DNA from: Burkholderiaceae bacterium
GTDB lineage: Bacteria > Pseudomonadota > Gammaproteobacteria > Burkholderiales > Burkholderiaceae_C
DNA length: 48,794 nucleotides
Reading direction: 5' to 3'
NCBI GenBank assembly: GCA_014879655.1
Contig: JACSRS010000036.1
Location: 1 to 48,794 of the forward strand
Made by a program: the position numbers and the translations under genes. How positions within the stretch are numbered: position 1 is the first letter of the stretch; every line of letters starts with the position of its first letter. The notes beneath the pieces are model-generated. The model had not been told where the DNA came from. It saw only the letters and a list, made by a program, of their open reading frames with translations, and did no database searches. Positions 1 to 9,360 of the stretch are shown piece after piece.

Positions 1-175
1 CACCCGGCCCGTCGCCGCCGCCCCCGCAGGCCGCCAGTGAAGCGGCCATGCCGGCAACGGCCACGCCGCGTAACAGCGCGGATGCCGGCGCGTCAGTCAG
101 CTCGGGCTCGGCGGCCGGTGTCGTCAGCAGCTGTGTCACCCGGGCCGGTCCTTCTTCCAATGTGATGTCGCTCAT
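1..175 (-). CDS. N-terminus of a putative lipoprotein (partial)
   Basis: Reading leftwards from an ATG at 173-175 gives 58 codons without a stop before the window edge. The deduced sequence has a polar region of about 35 residues, then a hydrophobic stretch ending in LAAC followed by a glycine run. That looks like a signal peptide with a lipobox (lipidated Cys near residue 50). A long polar leader before the hydrophobic core is unusual for a standard lipoprotein and recalls DUF1800-type secreted proteins of Burkholderiales, but too little is present to assign a family. The rest of the gene lies outside the window. Coding status is likely; function is unknown. Confidence 0.6.
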   Translation of the reverse strand, partial: MSDITLEEGPARVTQLLTTPAAEPELTDAPASALLRGVAVAGMAASLAACGGGGDGPG

Positions 176-391
176 GGCTGCGCTCCGCGGTTGTTCGTAG
201 AAGGCAGCGTAGCGTCGGCAGGCGGATTGCAGGGCGAATAGCGCCTGCGCCTTGCAATTGGAAACAGGCGTGGCGTAAGCAGCTGTTACGCCCCGAGGCC
301 GCTTGCGAAGTTTTGCCAGCGGGAACGCAACCGATGGGCTGGCTCAGCTGTAACAGCGGGGTCGTGGCGGGTTCGCCACAGCTACAGCGCC

Positions 392-1231
392 TCAGGGGCG
401 CGCAGCCTGCAACTGTTCGCGTGTCGACGTCGCCACCCGACGCGCGGCGACCGCAAAGTCGCTGCCCTGCGACGCATACAGCACGGCGCGCGACGAGTTC
501 ACGATGATGTGGCCGCTTGCCTCGCCGCCTTCGCCGCGCCAGCCGGCACGCACCGTGGCCACCGCGTCGCCGCCCTGGGCCCCGACGCCGGGAATCAGCA
601 GCGGCAGCGTGGGGGCCAGCGCCCGCACGCGTTCGATCTCGGCCGGGTAGGTCGCGCCCACCACCAGTCCGAGCTGGCCGTTCAGGTTCCACGGCCCCTG
701 CGCCAGTCTGGCAACATGCTCGTACAGCAACGGCTGGCCATCGACGGAGGCCAGGCGCTGGTTCTGCAGGTCGTCGCCGCCGGGGTTGGAGGTGCGGCAC
801 AACAGGAATGCCCCCTTGCCCTGGTACTGCAGGTAGGGCTGCACCGAGTCAAACCCCATGAACGGCGACAGCGTCACCGCATCGGCGCCGTAGCGCTCAA
901 AGGCTTCAATGGCGTACTGCTCGGCGGTCGAGCCGATGTCACCGCGTTTGGCGTCCAGGATGATGGGCACGGCCGGCGCGGCGCGGCGCATGTGCTCCAT
1001 CAGGCGTTCGAGCTGGCCTTCGGCGCGGTGCGCGGCAAAGTAGGCAATTTGCGGTTTGAAGGCGATCACCAGATCGGCCGTGGCGTCGACGATGGCGGCG
1101 CAGAAGTCGTAGATCTTGTTGGCGTTGCCCTTGATCGCATCCGGGAACTTCGCCGGATCCGGGTCGAGCCCGACGCAGAGCATGGAACCGTTTTGGCGTG
1201 CCGCTGCGCCCAGCATGTCGAGAAAAGTCAT
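392..1231 (-). CDS. pyrF: Orotidine 5'-phosphate decarboxylase, type 2
   Basis: Decarboxylates OMP to UMP, the last step of de novo pyrimidine synthesis, in the cytosol. The 279-residue protein has the catalytic signature [16 protein letters not shown] (Asp93, Lys95, Asp98) and an N-terminal [10 protein letters not shown] strand, both typical of the longer type-2 PyrF family (about 270 aa) found in Burkholderiales. I chose the ATG at 1231 because homologues begin close to the MTFLDML sequence; an upstream in-frame ATG at 1276 would add 15 poorly conserved residues. The gene is monocistronic here and divergent from zwf. Assignment is secure. Confidence 0.95.
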   Translation of the reverse strand: MTFLDMLGAAARQNGSMLCVGLDPDPAKFPDAIKGNANKIYDFCAAIVDATADLVIAFKPQIAYFAAHRAEGQLERLMEHMRRAAPAVPIILDAKRGDIGSTAEQYAIEAFERYGADAVTLSPFMGFDSVQPYLQYQGKGAFLLCRTSNPGGDDLQNQRLASVDGQPLLYEHVARLAQGPWNLNGQLGLVVGATYPAEIERVRALAPTLPLLIPGVGAQGGDAVATVRAGWRGEGGEASGHIIVNSSRAVLYASQGSDFAVAARRVATSTREQLQAARP

Positions 1232-1331
1232 GGCGGCGATTTTAAGTGCCGCTCCCTTCTGCCGGCCGGTCGGCACGCAGGTGGTGGCCTGTTACCCTAC
1301 CATCCATCGAAGCTTTTTCGATAGCATCAAG

Positions 1332-1360
1332 TTGCCATTTCACCATGGGCCCGTTGGCAA
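1332..1360. promoter_or_regulatory. Intergenic inverted repeat TTGCCA...TGGCAA
   Basis: TTGCCA at 1332-1337 and TGGCAA at 1355-1360 form a 6-bp inverted repeat with a 17-nt gap, inside the 283-bp region between the divergent pyrF and zwf genes. It could be an operator or chance. Apart from this, the candidate zwf promoter and the HexR-like site, I see nothing else in this stretch. Confidence 0.2.
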
Positions 1361-1453
1361 TGATTGCAGAAAGCTGCCTTTTGCCGCCAAACCCCGCCAC
1401 TCGGCGCAGATACCCTTCATTCCGTCGCCAATCTCATGGCGGCCAGAAAGAAC

Positions 1454-1482
1454 TTGCCATGTAACTCGATCTCAACAAAAAT
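1454..1482 (+). promoter_or_regulatory. Candidate sigma-70 promoter of zwf-edd-eda
   Basis: TTGCCA at 1454-1459 and AAAAAT at 1477-1482 are separated by 17 nt and match the -35 (5/6) and -10 (4/6) consensus. Transcription would start near 1489, giving a very short leader before the zwf ATG and placing the HexR-like site just after the start point. No strong Shine-Dalgarno is visible before zwf. Prediction only. Confidence 0.35.
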
Positions 1483-1492
1483 CAGGTTTTTC

Positions 1493-1507
1493 TGTAATTT
1501 TGTTAGA
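1493..1507 (+). promoter_or_regulatory. HexR-like operator upstream of zwf
   Basis: TGTAATTTTGTTAGA matches the HexR consensus as I remember it (TGTARTWWWAYTACA) at 13 of 15 positions. HexR is the RpiR-family repressor, released by KDPG, that controls zwf-edd-eda in many beta- and gammaproteobacteria. The site ends 7 nt before the zwf ATG, a position where a repressor would block transcription or clearance. No hexR gene is present in this window. The functional match (site plus correct target genes) raises the likelihood above that of a random 15-mer. Confidence 0.4.
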
Positions 1508-1514
1508 TACGACC

Positions 1515-2990
<1,476 letters not shown>

Positions 2991-3030
2991 ACCCGTCCAC
3001 CTCCCTTTTCGGAACCCGACATTCCTGACC

Positions 3031-4863
3031 ATGACAACTGCCTCTCCTGCCCTTTTGCACCCTGAAATCGAGCGCATCACCCGCCGCATCACCGAACGCA
3101 GCCAGCGCGGCCGCGCGGCCTGGCTGGACAACGTGGCCGCCCAGCACAAGGCCGGCCGCCAGCGCGCCGGCATGGGCTGCGCCAATCTGGCCCACGCCTT
3201 TGCCGCCTTGCCCGCCAGCGACAAGCTGAGCGTGCGCGAGGAGCGCGCGCCGCACCTGGCCATCGTCACCGCCTACAACGACATGCTGTCGGCGCACCAG
3301 CCCTATGGCGCCTACCCGGATCAGATCAAGGCCGCGGCCCGCAGCGCCGGCGCCACGGCCCAGGTGGCCGGCGGCGTGCCGGCCATGTGCGACGGCATCA
3401 CCCAGGGCGCGGCGGGCATGGAGCTGTCGCTGTTTTCGCGCGAGGTCATTGCCATGGGCACCGCAGTGGCGTTGTCGCACAACGTTTTTGACGCGGCGCT
3501 GCTGCTGGGCATCTGCGACAAGATCGTGCCGGGCCTGCTGATGGGCGCGCTGCAGTTCGCGCACCTGCCGGTGGTGTTCGTGCCATCCGGGCCGATGACG
3601 TCGGGCCTGTCGAACGACGAAAAATCCCGCGTGCGCCAGCAGTACGCGCAAGGCCTGGTCGACCGCAGCGCCTTGCTGGAAGCCGAGGCGCAGGCCTATC
3701 ACGGCGCCGGCACCTGCACGTTTTACGGCACGGCCAATTCCAACCAGATGCTGCTCGAAGTGATGGGGCTGCAACTGCCGGGTTCGTCCTTCGTGACCCC
3801 GGCCACGCCGCTGCGCGAAGCCCTGACCGCCGAGGCCGTGCGCCGGGCGGTTGCCATGAGCGGCACCGAGCCGCCCGCGTCGCTGGCCACCATCGTCGAT
3901 GAAAAGGTCATCGTCAACGGCATCGTCGGCCTGCTGGCCACCGGCGGCTCGACCAACCACACGCTGCACCTGGTGGCCATTGCCCGCGCCGCCGGCATCC
4001 TGATCGACTGGGACGACTTTGCCGAGCTTTCGGCCGCCGTCCCTTTGCTGGCGCGCATCTACCCCAACGGCGGCGCCGACGTGAACCATTTCCAGGCGGC
4101 CGGAGGCATGGGCTTTCTGATCCGGGAACTGCTGTCTGCCGGCCTGCTGCACGCGGACGTGAACACAGTGATGGGGCACGGGCTGACGCGATTTGCATCT
4201 GAACCTTGGCTCGACAACGGACAACTGGCCTGGCGCGACGCGCCGGCCGCCAGCGGCGACCCGGCAGTGCTTCGCCCCGCCAGCAACCCGTTCAGCGCCG
4301 ACGGCGGCCTGCGCCTGCTCAAAGGCAATCTGGGGCGCAGCGTGGTGAAGATCTCCGCCGTGAAACCCGAGCACCGCCGCGTGCGCGCCAGCGCCGTCGT
4401 GGTGGCCGACCAGCAGGACCTGCTGGCGCTGTATCAGCAGGGGAAACTGCAGCGCGACTTTGTCGCCGTGGTGCGTTACCAGGGGCCGCGCGCCAACGGC
4501 ATGCCCGAACTGCACAAGCTGATGCCGCCACTGGGCGCGCTGCAGGACCAGGGCTTCAAGGTGGCAGTGGTGACCGACGGCCGCATGTCCGGCGCGTCGG
4601 GCAAGGTACCGGCCGCCATCCATCTGAGCCCTGAGGCGCTGGGCGGTGGGCCGATTGCCCGCGTCGAAGACGGCGACATGATCACGCTGGACTGCGACAG
4701 CGGCGTGCTGCAACTGGAGGTGGACGACGCCACCCTCGCAGCCCGCCAGCCGCCGGTGCCCGACCTGAGCGCCAACGCACACGGCACCGGCCGCGAACTG
4801 TTCGGCCTGTTCCGGCGCGCCGCCGCCACCGCCGAGGCCGGCGCATCACCGCTGTTCGACTGA
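3031..4863 (+). CDS. edd: Phosphogluconate dehydratase
   Basis: Dehydrates 6-phosphogluconate to 2-keto-3-deoxy-6-phosphogluconate (KDPG), the first committed Entner-Doudoroff step. The 610-residue protein is of IlvD/Edd family length and shows AYNDM (81-85), AMCDGITQG (with Cys120) and GICDK (Cys162), cysteines of the type that bind the Fe-S cluster, plus the Edd-type segment [11 protein letters not shown]. The N-terminus resembles Edd ([15 protein letters not shown]) rather than dihydroxyacid dehydratase. It lies between zwf and eda on the same strand, which supports the assignment. Confidence 0.96.
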   Translation: MTTASPALLHPEIERITRRITERSQRGRAAWLDNVAAQHKAGRQRAGMGCANLAHAFAALPASDKLSVREERAPHLAIVTAYNDMLSAHQPYGAYPDQIKAAARSAGATAQVAGGVPAMCDGITQGAAGMELSLFSREVIAMGTAVALSHNVFDAALLLGICDKIVPGLLMGALQFAHLPVVFVPSGPMTSGLSNDEKSRVRQQYAQGLVDRSALLEAEAQAYHGAGTCTFYGTANSNQMLLEVMGLQLPGSSFVTPATPLREALTAEAVRRAVAMSGTEPPASLATIVDEKVIVNGIVGLLATGGSTNHTLHLVAIARAAGILIDWDDFAELSAAVPLLARIYPNGGADVNHFQAAGGMGFLIRELLSAGLLHADVNTVMGHGLTRFASEPWLDNGQLAWRDAPAASGDPAVLRPASNPFSADGGLRLLKGNLGRSVVKISAVKPEHRRVRASAVVVADQQDLLALYQQGKLQRDFVAVVRYQGPRANGMPELHKLMPPLGALQDQGFKVAVVTDGRMSGASGKVPAAIHLSPEALGGGPIARVEDGDMITLDCDSGVLQLEVDDATLAARQPPVPDLSANAHGTGRELFGLFRRAAATAEAGASPLFD

Positions 4864-4899
4864 CCGCGCCCGCCCGCTGAATCATCCTGCACGCCCGAA

Positions 4900-4914
4900 C
4901 GGCAACCGTTGCCG
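4900..4914 (+). other. Small hairpin between edd and eda
   Basis: CGGCAA-CCG-TTGCCG is a perfect 6-bp stem with a 3-nt loop in the 77-bp edd-eda gap. It has no following T-run, so it is not a standard terminator. It could be an intercistronic mRNA processing or stability element, or chance. Confidence 0.25.
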
Positions 4915-4940
4915 GCAACCGCTACTGAAAGACCCTGCCC

Positions 4941-5594
4941 ATGACGACCCCGACTGCCACCTGCTTTGACCGCCCCGCCTTCCGCTCGCGCGTGGTCCCG
5001 GTTATCGTGCTCACCGACCCGGCCCAGGCACTGCCGCTGGCCCACGCGCTGCTCGAAGGCGGCATCGACGTGATGGAAATCACGCTGCGTCACGACAGCG
5101 CGCTCGCCGCCATCGAGGCCGTCGCCAAAGGCCTGCCGCAGATGCAGGTGGGCGCGGGCACCGTGACCCGCGTGGCCGACGTGCAGCGCGTGATCGACGC
5201 CGGCGCGAGCTTTGCGCTGTCGCCCGGCTGCACCGATGCGCTGGTTGACGCGGTTCGCGCGGCACGCCTGCCCTTCATCCCCGGCGTGATGACGCCCGGT
5301 GAGGTGCTGCGCGCGCGCGAACAGGGCTTTTCGCTGATGAAACTGTTCCCGGCGGCGCAGGCCGGCGGCCTGGCCATGCTGAAAGCCCTGGGTGCGCCGA
5401 TTCCCGATGTGCAGTTCTGCCCGACGGGCGGCGTCAGCATTGACACACTTGCGGATTTTCTGGCGCTGCCCAACGTCGCCATGGCCGGCGGCTCCTGGCT
5501 CACGCCCGCTGACGCAATGGCCAAAGGTGACTGGGCGCGTATCAGCCGCCTCGCGCGCGAGGCGACGGCGGCGGCGCATGCGGCCAGCCGATAA
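4941..5594 (+). CDS. eda: KDPG/KHG aldolase
   Basis: Cleaves KDPG to pyruvate and glyceraldehyde-3-phosphate, completing the Entner-Doudoroff pathway. The 217-residue (beta/alpha)8 protein has the catalytic Glu in VMEITLR (Glu46), the GAGTV strand (71-75), the SPGCT loop and the Schiff-base lysine in LMKLFPA (Lys134), with the PTGGV phosphate-binding segment after it. It is third in the zwf-edd-eda set and 77 bp downstream of edd. Its product feeds the lower-glycolysis enzymes fba, pgk and pyk that also lie in this window. Confidence 0.96.
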   Translation: MTTPTATCFDRPAFRSRVVPVIVLTDPAQALPLAHALLEGGIDVMEITLRHDSALAAIEAVAKGLPQMQVGAGTVTRVADVQRVIDAGASFALSPGCTDALVDAVRAARLPFIPGVMTPGEVLRAREQGFSLMKLFPAAQAGGLAMLKALGAPIPDVQFCPTGGVSIDTLADFLALPNVAMAGGSWLTPADAMAKGDWARISRLAREATAAAHAASR

Positions 5595-5629
5595 CCGGCA
5601 ACCCAAGGCGCTGCCCTGCCGGCGAGCGC

Positions 5630-6211
5630 CTACTTCACCGGCCGAATGGCCGTGTCCTCGCGTACTTCGACACCGGCGAGCTTCCAGGTCAGGCCGTCGC
5701 GGCGCAGCACCAGCACCAGCGGGCCGGGGTCGCCGTCGGCACTGATCGCGGTGGCGCGCACCGTGGATAGCCCTTCCCAGCTTTGCTTGTAGGCGGGCAG
5801 CTGGCCCGCTGCGGTGCCACCGGCCGCGCGCGCGGCGATCTGACCACGCAGCAGGGCGCCGATGCCCTCGGGCGTGACCAGCGTGTCCACCAGCGGGCCG
5901 ATCAGCGCGCCGGCGATGATGAACTGGCTCAGCATCTTGCGGTTGTCGCCCTTGTCGTCGGGCAGTGCGCCGCCCACCTGCTGCAGCAGCACCCGCCCCA
6001 GGCTTTGCTTGAGCGCGGGCAGATCCGCCCGGCGGGCAAGCTCGGCACCGTCGCGGCGGGCGGCGGCCTGATCGAGGGCATCCAGCGTGTTCTGCGGGCC
6101 ACGCAGCACCACCACCACGAGGGCGGCCAGCGCCAGCAGCATGGCGACGGCGCCGATCCGCCCCCAGGGGAGGCGGCGGGCTTCGCCGGTGGTCGGTGCG
6201 GCTGCGTTCAA
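5630..6211 (-). CDS. DUF2939-like membrane-anchored protein
   Basis: A 193-residue protein with one hydrophobic segment near the N-terminus (about residues 18-41, rich in Ala/Leu/Val), then a soluble domain. The segment DALDQAAARRDGAELARRADLPALKQSL resembles DUF2939 proteins, which are inner-membrane-anchored periplasmic proteins of unknown role (similarity recalled, not searched). The C-terminal part, with GLTWKLAGVEV, fits a small beta domain. Its ATG overlaps the stop of the upstream hydrolase gene by 4 bp, so the two are probably translationally coupled. Function unknown. Confidence 0.75.
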   Translation of the reverse strand: MNAAAPTTGEARRLPWGRIGAVAMLLALAALVVVVLRGPQNTLDALDQAAARRDGAELARRADLPALKQSLGRVLLQQVGGALPDDKGDNRKMLSQFIIAGALIGPLVDTLVTPEGIGALLRGQIAARAAGGTAAGQLPAYKQSWEGLSTVRATAISADGDPGPLVLVLRRDGLTWKLAGVEVREDTAIRPVK

Positions 6212-6975
6212 GCGGCCACCACGTCGCGCAGGAACTTCTCGATGGCGGTGGCCAGCGCGACCGGGGTTTCGTCCATCGGGTAGTGGCCGGCGTTGCTCAT
6301 CACTTCGAGCCGCGCGTTCGGATAGTGCTGCAGCCAGGTCGCCTTGCAGGTATCGGGGCCAAGCGCGGGATCGTTCTCGCCGGCGACCACCAGCACGGGC
6401 ACCGGGTTGTTCAGGATGCGGTCGACAAAGGCCGTCTGCGTCCAGGCAGTCAGGTAGGCGGCAAAGGCCTCTTCGTCGGCATGCGCCAGCGAACTCCTGA
6501 CCATCGCATCGAGCCAGACGCCCGTCAGACGGTTGCCGGTGGTCAGGTCGATGATGGCGCGCCGGGTGCCGGCGTCTTTGGCCGCTGCGCCGAAGAAAGC
6601 CTGGCCCGCCTCATCGAGCGGCACGCCACCGGCGGGCACCGGGGTCAGCGCCACCAGCGCCTGCACCCGCTGCGGTGCGTCGGCCAGCACATGCTGGATG
6701 GCGCTGCCGCCCATCGAATGGCCGATCAGACTGAAGCGCTGCCAGCCCAGGTGATCGGCCAGCGCCAGCGTGTCTTTGGCGATCTGCGCAATGGTGTACG
6801 GGCCGCCGCTGCCGCGGCGCGCGCCGTAACCCCGGTAGTCCATGAAGGCGTAGCTGAAGTGCTGCTGGTCCAGGCTGTGCAGCAGCGGCCCCCAGCCGCG
6901 TGCATGGCCGAACCAGCCGTTCAGGCAGATGACCTTGTGCGGTCCGGCGCCGATGATCTGGGCAGTCTGGGGCAT
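6208..6975 (-). CDS. Alpha/beta-fold hydrolase
   Basis: A 255-residue serine hydrolase with the nucleophile elbow GHSMGG (Ser87), a likely acid in GENDPALGP (Asp202) and a catalytic His in AGHYPMDE (His231). It has no signal peptide, so it is probably cytosolic. The oxyanion-hole region CLNGWFGHARGW is characteristic of small esterase or C-C hydrolase types, but the substrate cannot be read from sequence. I chose the ATG at 6975 because a GAGGAG Shine-Dalgarno lies 5 nt upstream; an in-frame ATG at 6993 lacks one. The gene overlaps the DUF2939 gene by 4 bp. Confidence 0.88.
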   Translation of the reverse strand: MPQTAQIIGAGPHKVICLNGWFGHARGWGPLLHSLDQQHFSYAFMDYRGYGARRGSGGPYTIAQIAKDTLALADHLGWQRFSLIGHSMGGSAIQHVLADAPQRVQALVALTPVPAGGVPLDEAGQAFFGAAAKDAGTRRAIIDLTTGNRLTGVWLDAMVRSSLAHADEEAFAAYLTAWTQTAFVDRILNNPVPVLVVAGENDPALGPDTCKATWLQHYPNARLEVMSNAGHYPMDETPVALATAIEKFLRDVVAA

Positions 6976-7037
6976 GGTGTCTCCTCGTGACAAAGGGTCG
7001 GTCTGGCGATGATACCCCTGCAGCGTTTTCAGCCGGC

Positions 7038-7094
7038 TTTTGAATGTTTTCCGGGCTTAGCCAGCGTCAAATAGACTCTTTATGCTATTTAAAC
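7038..7094 (+). repeat. Dispersed AT-rich element, copy 1 (intergenic)
   Basis: Core CCAGCGTC at 7061-7068, then 15 nt, then GCTA at 7084-7087, with a T-rich left flank and A/T-rich right flank. It lies between the uracil-DNA glycosylase stop and the hydrolase start. Forward orientation is defined as CCRGCGTC-N15-GCTA. See the finding on the whole family. Confidence 0.8.
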
Positions 7095-7122
7095 AGAAGC
7101 ATCAACGATGCCGAATCAATGC

Positions 7123-8004
7123 TCAGCCCGGTCGCCGCAGCTGTTGCTGCGCCAGCACCAGGTCGGCCCAGGCCTTGGCTTTTTCCGGCAGGCTGCGCAG
7201 CAGGTAGGCCGGGTGGTAGCTGACCACCACCGCAATGCCGCGGTAGTCGTGCACCCGGCCGCGCAGACGGCCCAGCGGCTCGTCGGTCTGCAGCAGCGCC
7301 TGCACCGCGAAGCGACCCAGCGCCAGAATCAGCCGGGGCTGCACCAGCGCCACCTGCCGCGCCAGATAGGCGCTGCACTGTGCCACCTCTTCGGGCGAGG
7401 GGTTGCGGTTGCCGGGCGGGCGGCACTTGATGACGTTGGCGATGTAGACGCCGCGCATCGGCGCGCCGCCCCAGCCGGGCTCGCCCGGGCGGCGGCTGCG
7501 GCCAACGGCCTTGAGCATGTTGTCCAGCAGTTGCCCCGACGCGCCTACGAAGGGCTCGCCGCGTCGGTCTTCCTCTTCACCCGGCGCCTCGCCGATCACC
7601 ATCCAGTCGGCGCGGGTGTCACCCACGCCCAGCACCGCCTGCGTGCGCCCCTGGCACAGGCCGCAGGCGCTGCAGGACGCCACGGCCTCCTGCAACTCGG
7701 CCCAGTCCATCGAATCGATGCCGGTCGGTCGCGGCTGCAAGGCCACCGGTGCGGCAGCGGGCGAGGAAACCGGCTCGCGCGCTGCAGCCGCCGGACGCGG
7801 CGCAGGCGCAGCACCCCCCCCAGCGGCTTCAACAGGAGTTTTCAGGTCTTTCGGGGCAAATACCAGCGTCGGATCGTGCCTTTTTGCTATCGAATTAAAA
7901 GCTCCCGGCGCGTTGGCTTCGGGTTGCTGCCAGACATGCACGCCCATCTCGGCCAGCATGGCGCGCTGCCGATCGTCCAGTTGCAGGGTGGCGGTGGGGT
8001 TCAC
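7123..8004 (-). CDS. Family 4-type uracil-DNA glycosylase (Fe-S)
   Basis: Removes uracil from DNA. The 293-residue protein has motif GEAPGEEED (138-146), the VSYHPAYLL motif near the C-terminus and cysteines at 111, 114, 117, 194 and 210, enough for the 4Fe-4S cluster of family 4/5 enzymes. I start it at GTG 8004, which overlaps the rimI stop (GTGA); the frame stays open into rimI but that part is antisense-like noise. Residues about 34-56, in the linker before the catalytic domain, are encoded by a copy of the dispersed repeat. The linker that follows is rich in Ala and Pro. Some annotations of such proteins call them phage SPO1 DNA polymerase-related. Confidence 0.9.
   Translation of the reverse strand: MNPTATLQLDDRQRAMLAEMGVHVWQQPEANAPGAFNSIAKRHDPTLVFAPKDLKTPVEAAGGGAAPAPRPAAAAREPVSSPAAAPVALQPRPTGIDSMDWAELQEAVASCSACGLCQGRTQAVLGVGDTRADWMVIGEAPGEEEDRRGEPFVGASGQLLDNMLKAVGRSRRPGEPGWGGAPMRGVYIANVIKCRPPGNRNPSPEEVAQCSAYLARQVALVQPRLILALGRFAVQALLQTDEPLGRLRGRVHDYRGIAVVVSYHPAYLLRSLPEKAKAWADLVLAQQQLRRPG
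7838..7904 (+). repeat. Dispersed AT-rich element, copy 2 (inside the udg gene)
   Basis: Core CCAGCGTC at 7863-7870 and GCTA at 7886-7889 (15-nt gap). It is read from the other strand in the glycosylase gene, giving FNSIAKRHDPTLVFAPKDL in the linker, with no stop or frameshift. Base composition drops sharply to AT-rich here compared with the surrounding gene. Confidence 0.8.
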
Positions 8005-8468
8005 AGCAGGCAGGTCATGACGATGGCGTCTTCGCGCAGACCGCGACCCGCCGGGTAGTAGTCGCGCCGCTGGCCGACGCGCCTGAAACCGAAGCGCTCG
8101 TACACCGCCATCGCGCGATGGTTGCTCACCCGCACCTCCAGCCACAGCGAATGCGCCTGCTGCCCGCGCGACCAGATCGCCAGTGCGTCCAGCATGATCC
8201 GCGCCCAACCCTGTCGCTGCAGCGAAGGCGCGACGGTGATGTTGAGCAGGTGCACCTCGTCGACGCCCTTCATGGCCACGAAATAGCCCAGCACGGTCTC
8301 GCCTGCGAGCAGCAGCTGCGCCTGGTAGCCGGCCTGCAGCGCGTCGGTGAAATTGCGGCGGCTCCAGGGGTGGGCATAGGCGCTTTGCTCGACGGCCACC
8401 ACCGCTTCCAGCCATGATTCGGTCAGGGTCTCGAAACGGGCTTCGACGGGCTTGAGCAAGGCATTCAT
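8001..8468 (-). CDS. rimI: Ribosomal protein bS18 N-alanine acetyltransferase
   Basis: GNAT-fold acetyltransferase of 155 residues. It has the acetyl-CoA loop VAPSLQRQGWARIML (motif A, Q/R-x-x-G-x-A/G form), followed by the LEVRVSNHRAMAVYERFGF block and the RRDYYPAGRGLREDAIVM end that is characteristic of RimI. The known role is N-terminal acetylation of ribosomal protein S18. It lies directly downstream of tsaB, the usual arrangement in betaproteobacteria, and overlaps the glycosylase start by 4 bp. Confidence 0.93.
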   Translation of the reverse strand: MNALLKPVEARFETLTESWLEAVVAVEQSAYAHPWSRRNFTDALQAGYQAQLLLAGETVLGYFVAMKGVDEVHLLNITVAPSLQRQGWARIMLDALAIWSRGQQAHSLWLEVRVSNHRAMAVYERFGFRRVGQRRDYYPAGRGLREDAIVMTCLL

Positions 8469-8537
8469 GCGGGGTTCAGGGCGGTGGCAAGGTGACGTTG
8501 ATGCGAGGGAGGCGGGCCGGTGGCTGCCGGGGCCTTT

Positions 8538-9290
8538 TCAGCCCGACGCGGCCGCCGCAGCCTTCTGCGCCGCGCGTTCGGCCGTCGTCTGCGCCACTTT
8601 ATCGCGAATGTAGCGCGGCATCGCGTATTCGGCCGCCACGGCCTGCCCGGCCGCCAGCAGAGCCGGCGCGAGGCGCAGCATCGCGGTGGCGGTCGGAAGC
8701 GCTGGCACCTGCGGCCAACCGGGCAGCAGGCGCTCACCATATTCGGCAAAGGCATTGCCGGCAGCGATGCGGCGCGGCGCCGGGGCAGCAGGCGCAGACA
8801 GTGGCAATTCATTCGCCAGCGCGGTCAGCACCTCGGGCTTGCTGACCGACCAGCTCGCGGGCATCGACCATTTGGCACCGTCCCAGGCGTAACGGGCGGC
8901 ATAGACCTCGTCCATGCGGGCGTCGAGCACGGCATACACGTCGAGCGGCGCGCCGCCGCCCAGGCTGAAGCGGGCCTGCTCGGCGACGGCCAGCAGGCTG
9001 TCCACCGGCAGCAGCGGAACGCCCGCGCCAAAACCCAGCCCCTGCGCCACCGCGCAGGCTGTGCGCAAACCGGTGAACGACCCCGGCCCCGCGCCGAAGG
9101 CAATGGCGTCGAGTTCGGCCAGGCCCAGCTCCGCCTGCTGCAGCAGTTCCAGCACCGCCGGAATCAATGCGGCCGAGGCCTGCGCGCCGCCTTCGCCGCT
9201 GTGCGACCAGATACGCTGCGACGCGCCGTCGGGGCGACAGACGGCGATGGAGAGCGCGCTTGTTCCGGTGTCGATGGCCAGCAGTTTCAT
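8538..9290 (-). CDS. tsaB: tRNA t6A synthesis protein TsaB
   Basis: Inactive ASKHA-fold partner of TsaD in the complex that makes N6-threonylcarbamoyladenosine at position 37 of ANN-decoding tRNAs. The 250-residue protein starts LLAIDTGTSALSIAV and has the family signature GPGSFTGLR (68-76). The C-terminal 25 residues are Ala-rich and probably disordered. tsaB-rimI is the usual neighbour pair. The Sua5-type protein at 15245-16234 would supply the threonylcarbamoyl-AMP for the same modification. Confidence 0.94.
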   Translation of the reverse strand: MKLLAIDTGTSALSIAVCRPDGASQRIWSHSGEGGAQASAALIPAVLELLQQAELGLAELDAIAFGAGPGSFTGLRTACAVAQGLGFGAGVPLLPVDSLLAVAEQARFSLGGGAPLDVYAVLDARMDEVYAARYAWDGAKWSMPASWSVSKPEVLTALANELPLSAPAAPAPRRIAAGNAFAEYGERLLPGWPQVPALPTATAMLRLAPALLAAGQAVAAEYAMPRYIRDKVAQTTAERAAQKAAAAASG

Positions 9291-9292
9291 CG

Positions 9293-9360
9293 GATTTTTC
9301 TTATTGTTTTCGGGAAATATCCAGCGTCGAATCGTCGGTTATAGCTATTTTTTTCGGAGC
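9293..9360 (+). repeat. Dispersed AT-rich element, copy 3 (end of the DMT exporter gene)
   Basis: Core CCAGCGTC at 9321-9328 and GCTA at 9344-9347 (15-nt gap). The stop codon and the last 17 or so codons of the exporter gene (PKKIAITDDSTLDISRKQ) are supplied by this element, and it ends against the tsaB start. It also occupies the space where the tsaB ribosome-binding site must lie. Confidence 0.8.

Noticed and set aside
1311-1345. TTTTTCGATAGCATCAAGTTGCC resembles the reverse side of the dispersed repeat.
   Set aside because: It has TAGC but no GACGCTGG 15 nt later, so it does not meet the pattern shared by all eight accepted copies.
8005-8415. Extension of the uracil-DNA glycosylase frame upstream to 8415.
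   Set aside because: That part is out of frame with rimI on the same strand and has an Arg/Ala-rich composition typical of a shadow frame; GTG at 8004 overlaps the rimI stop properly.
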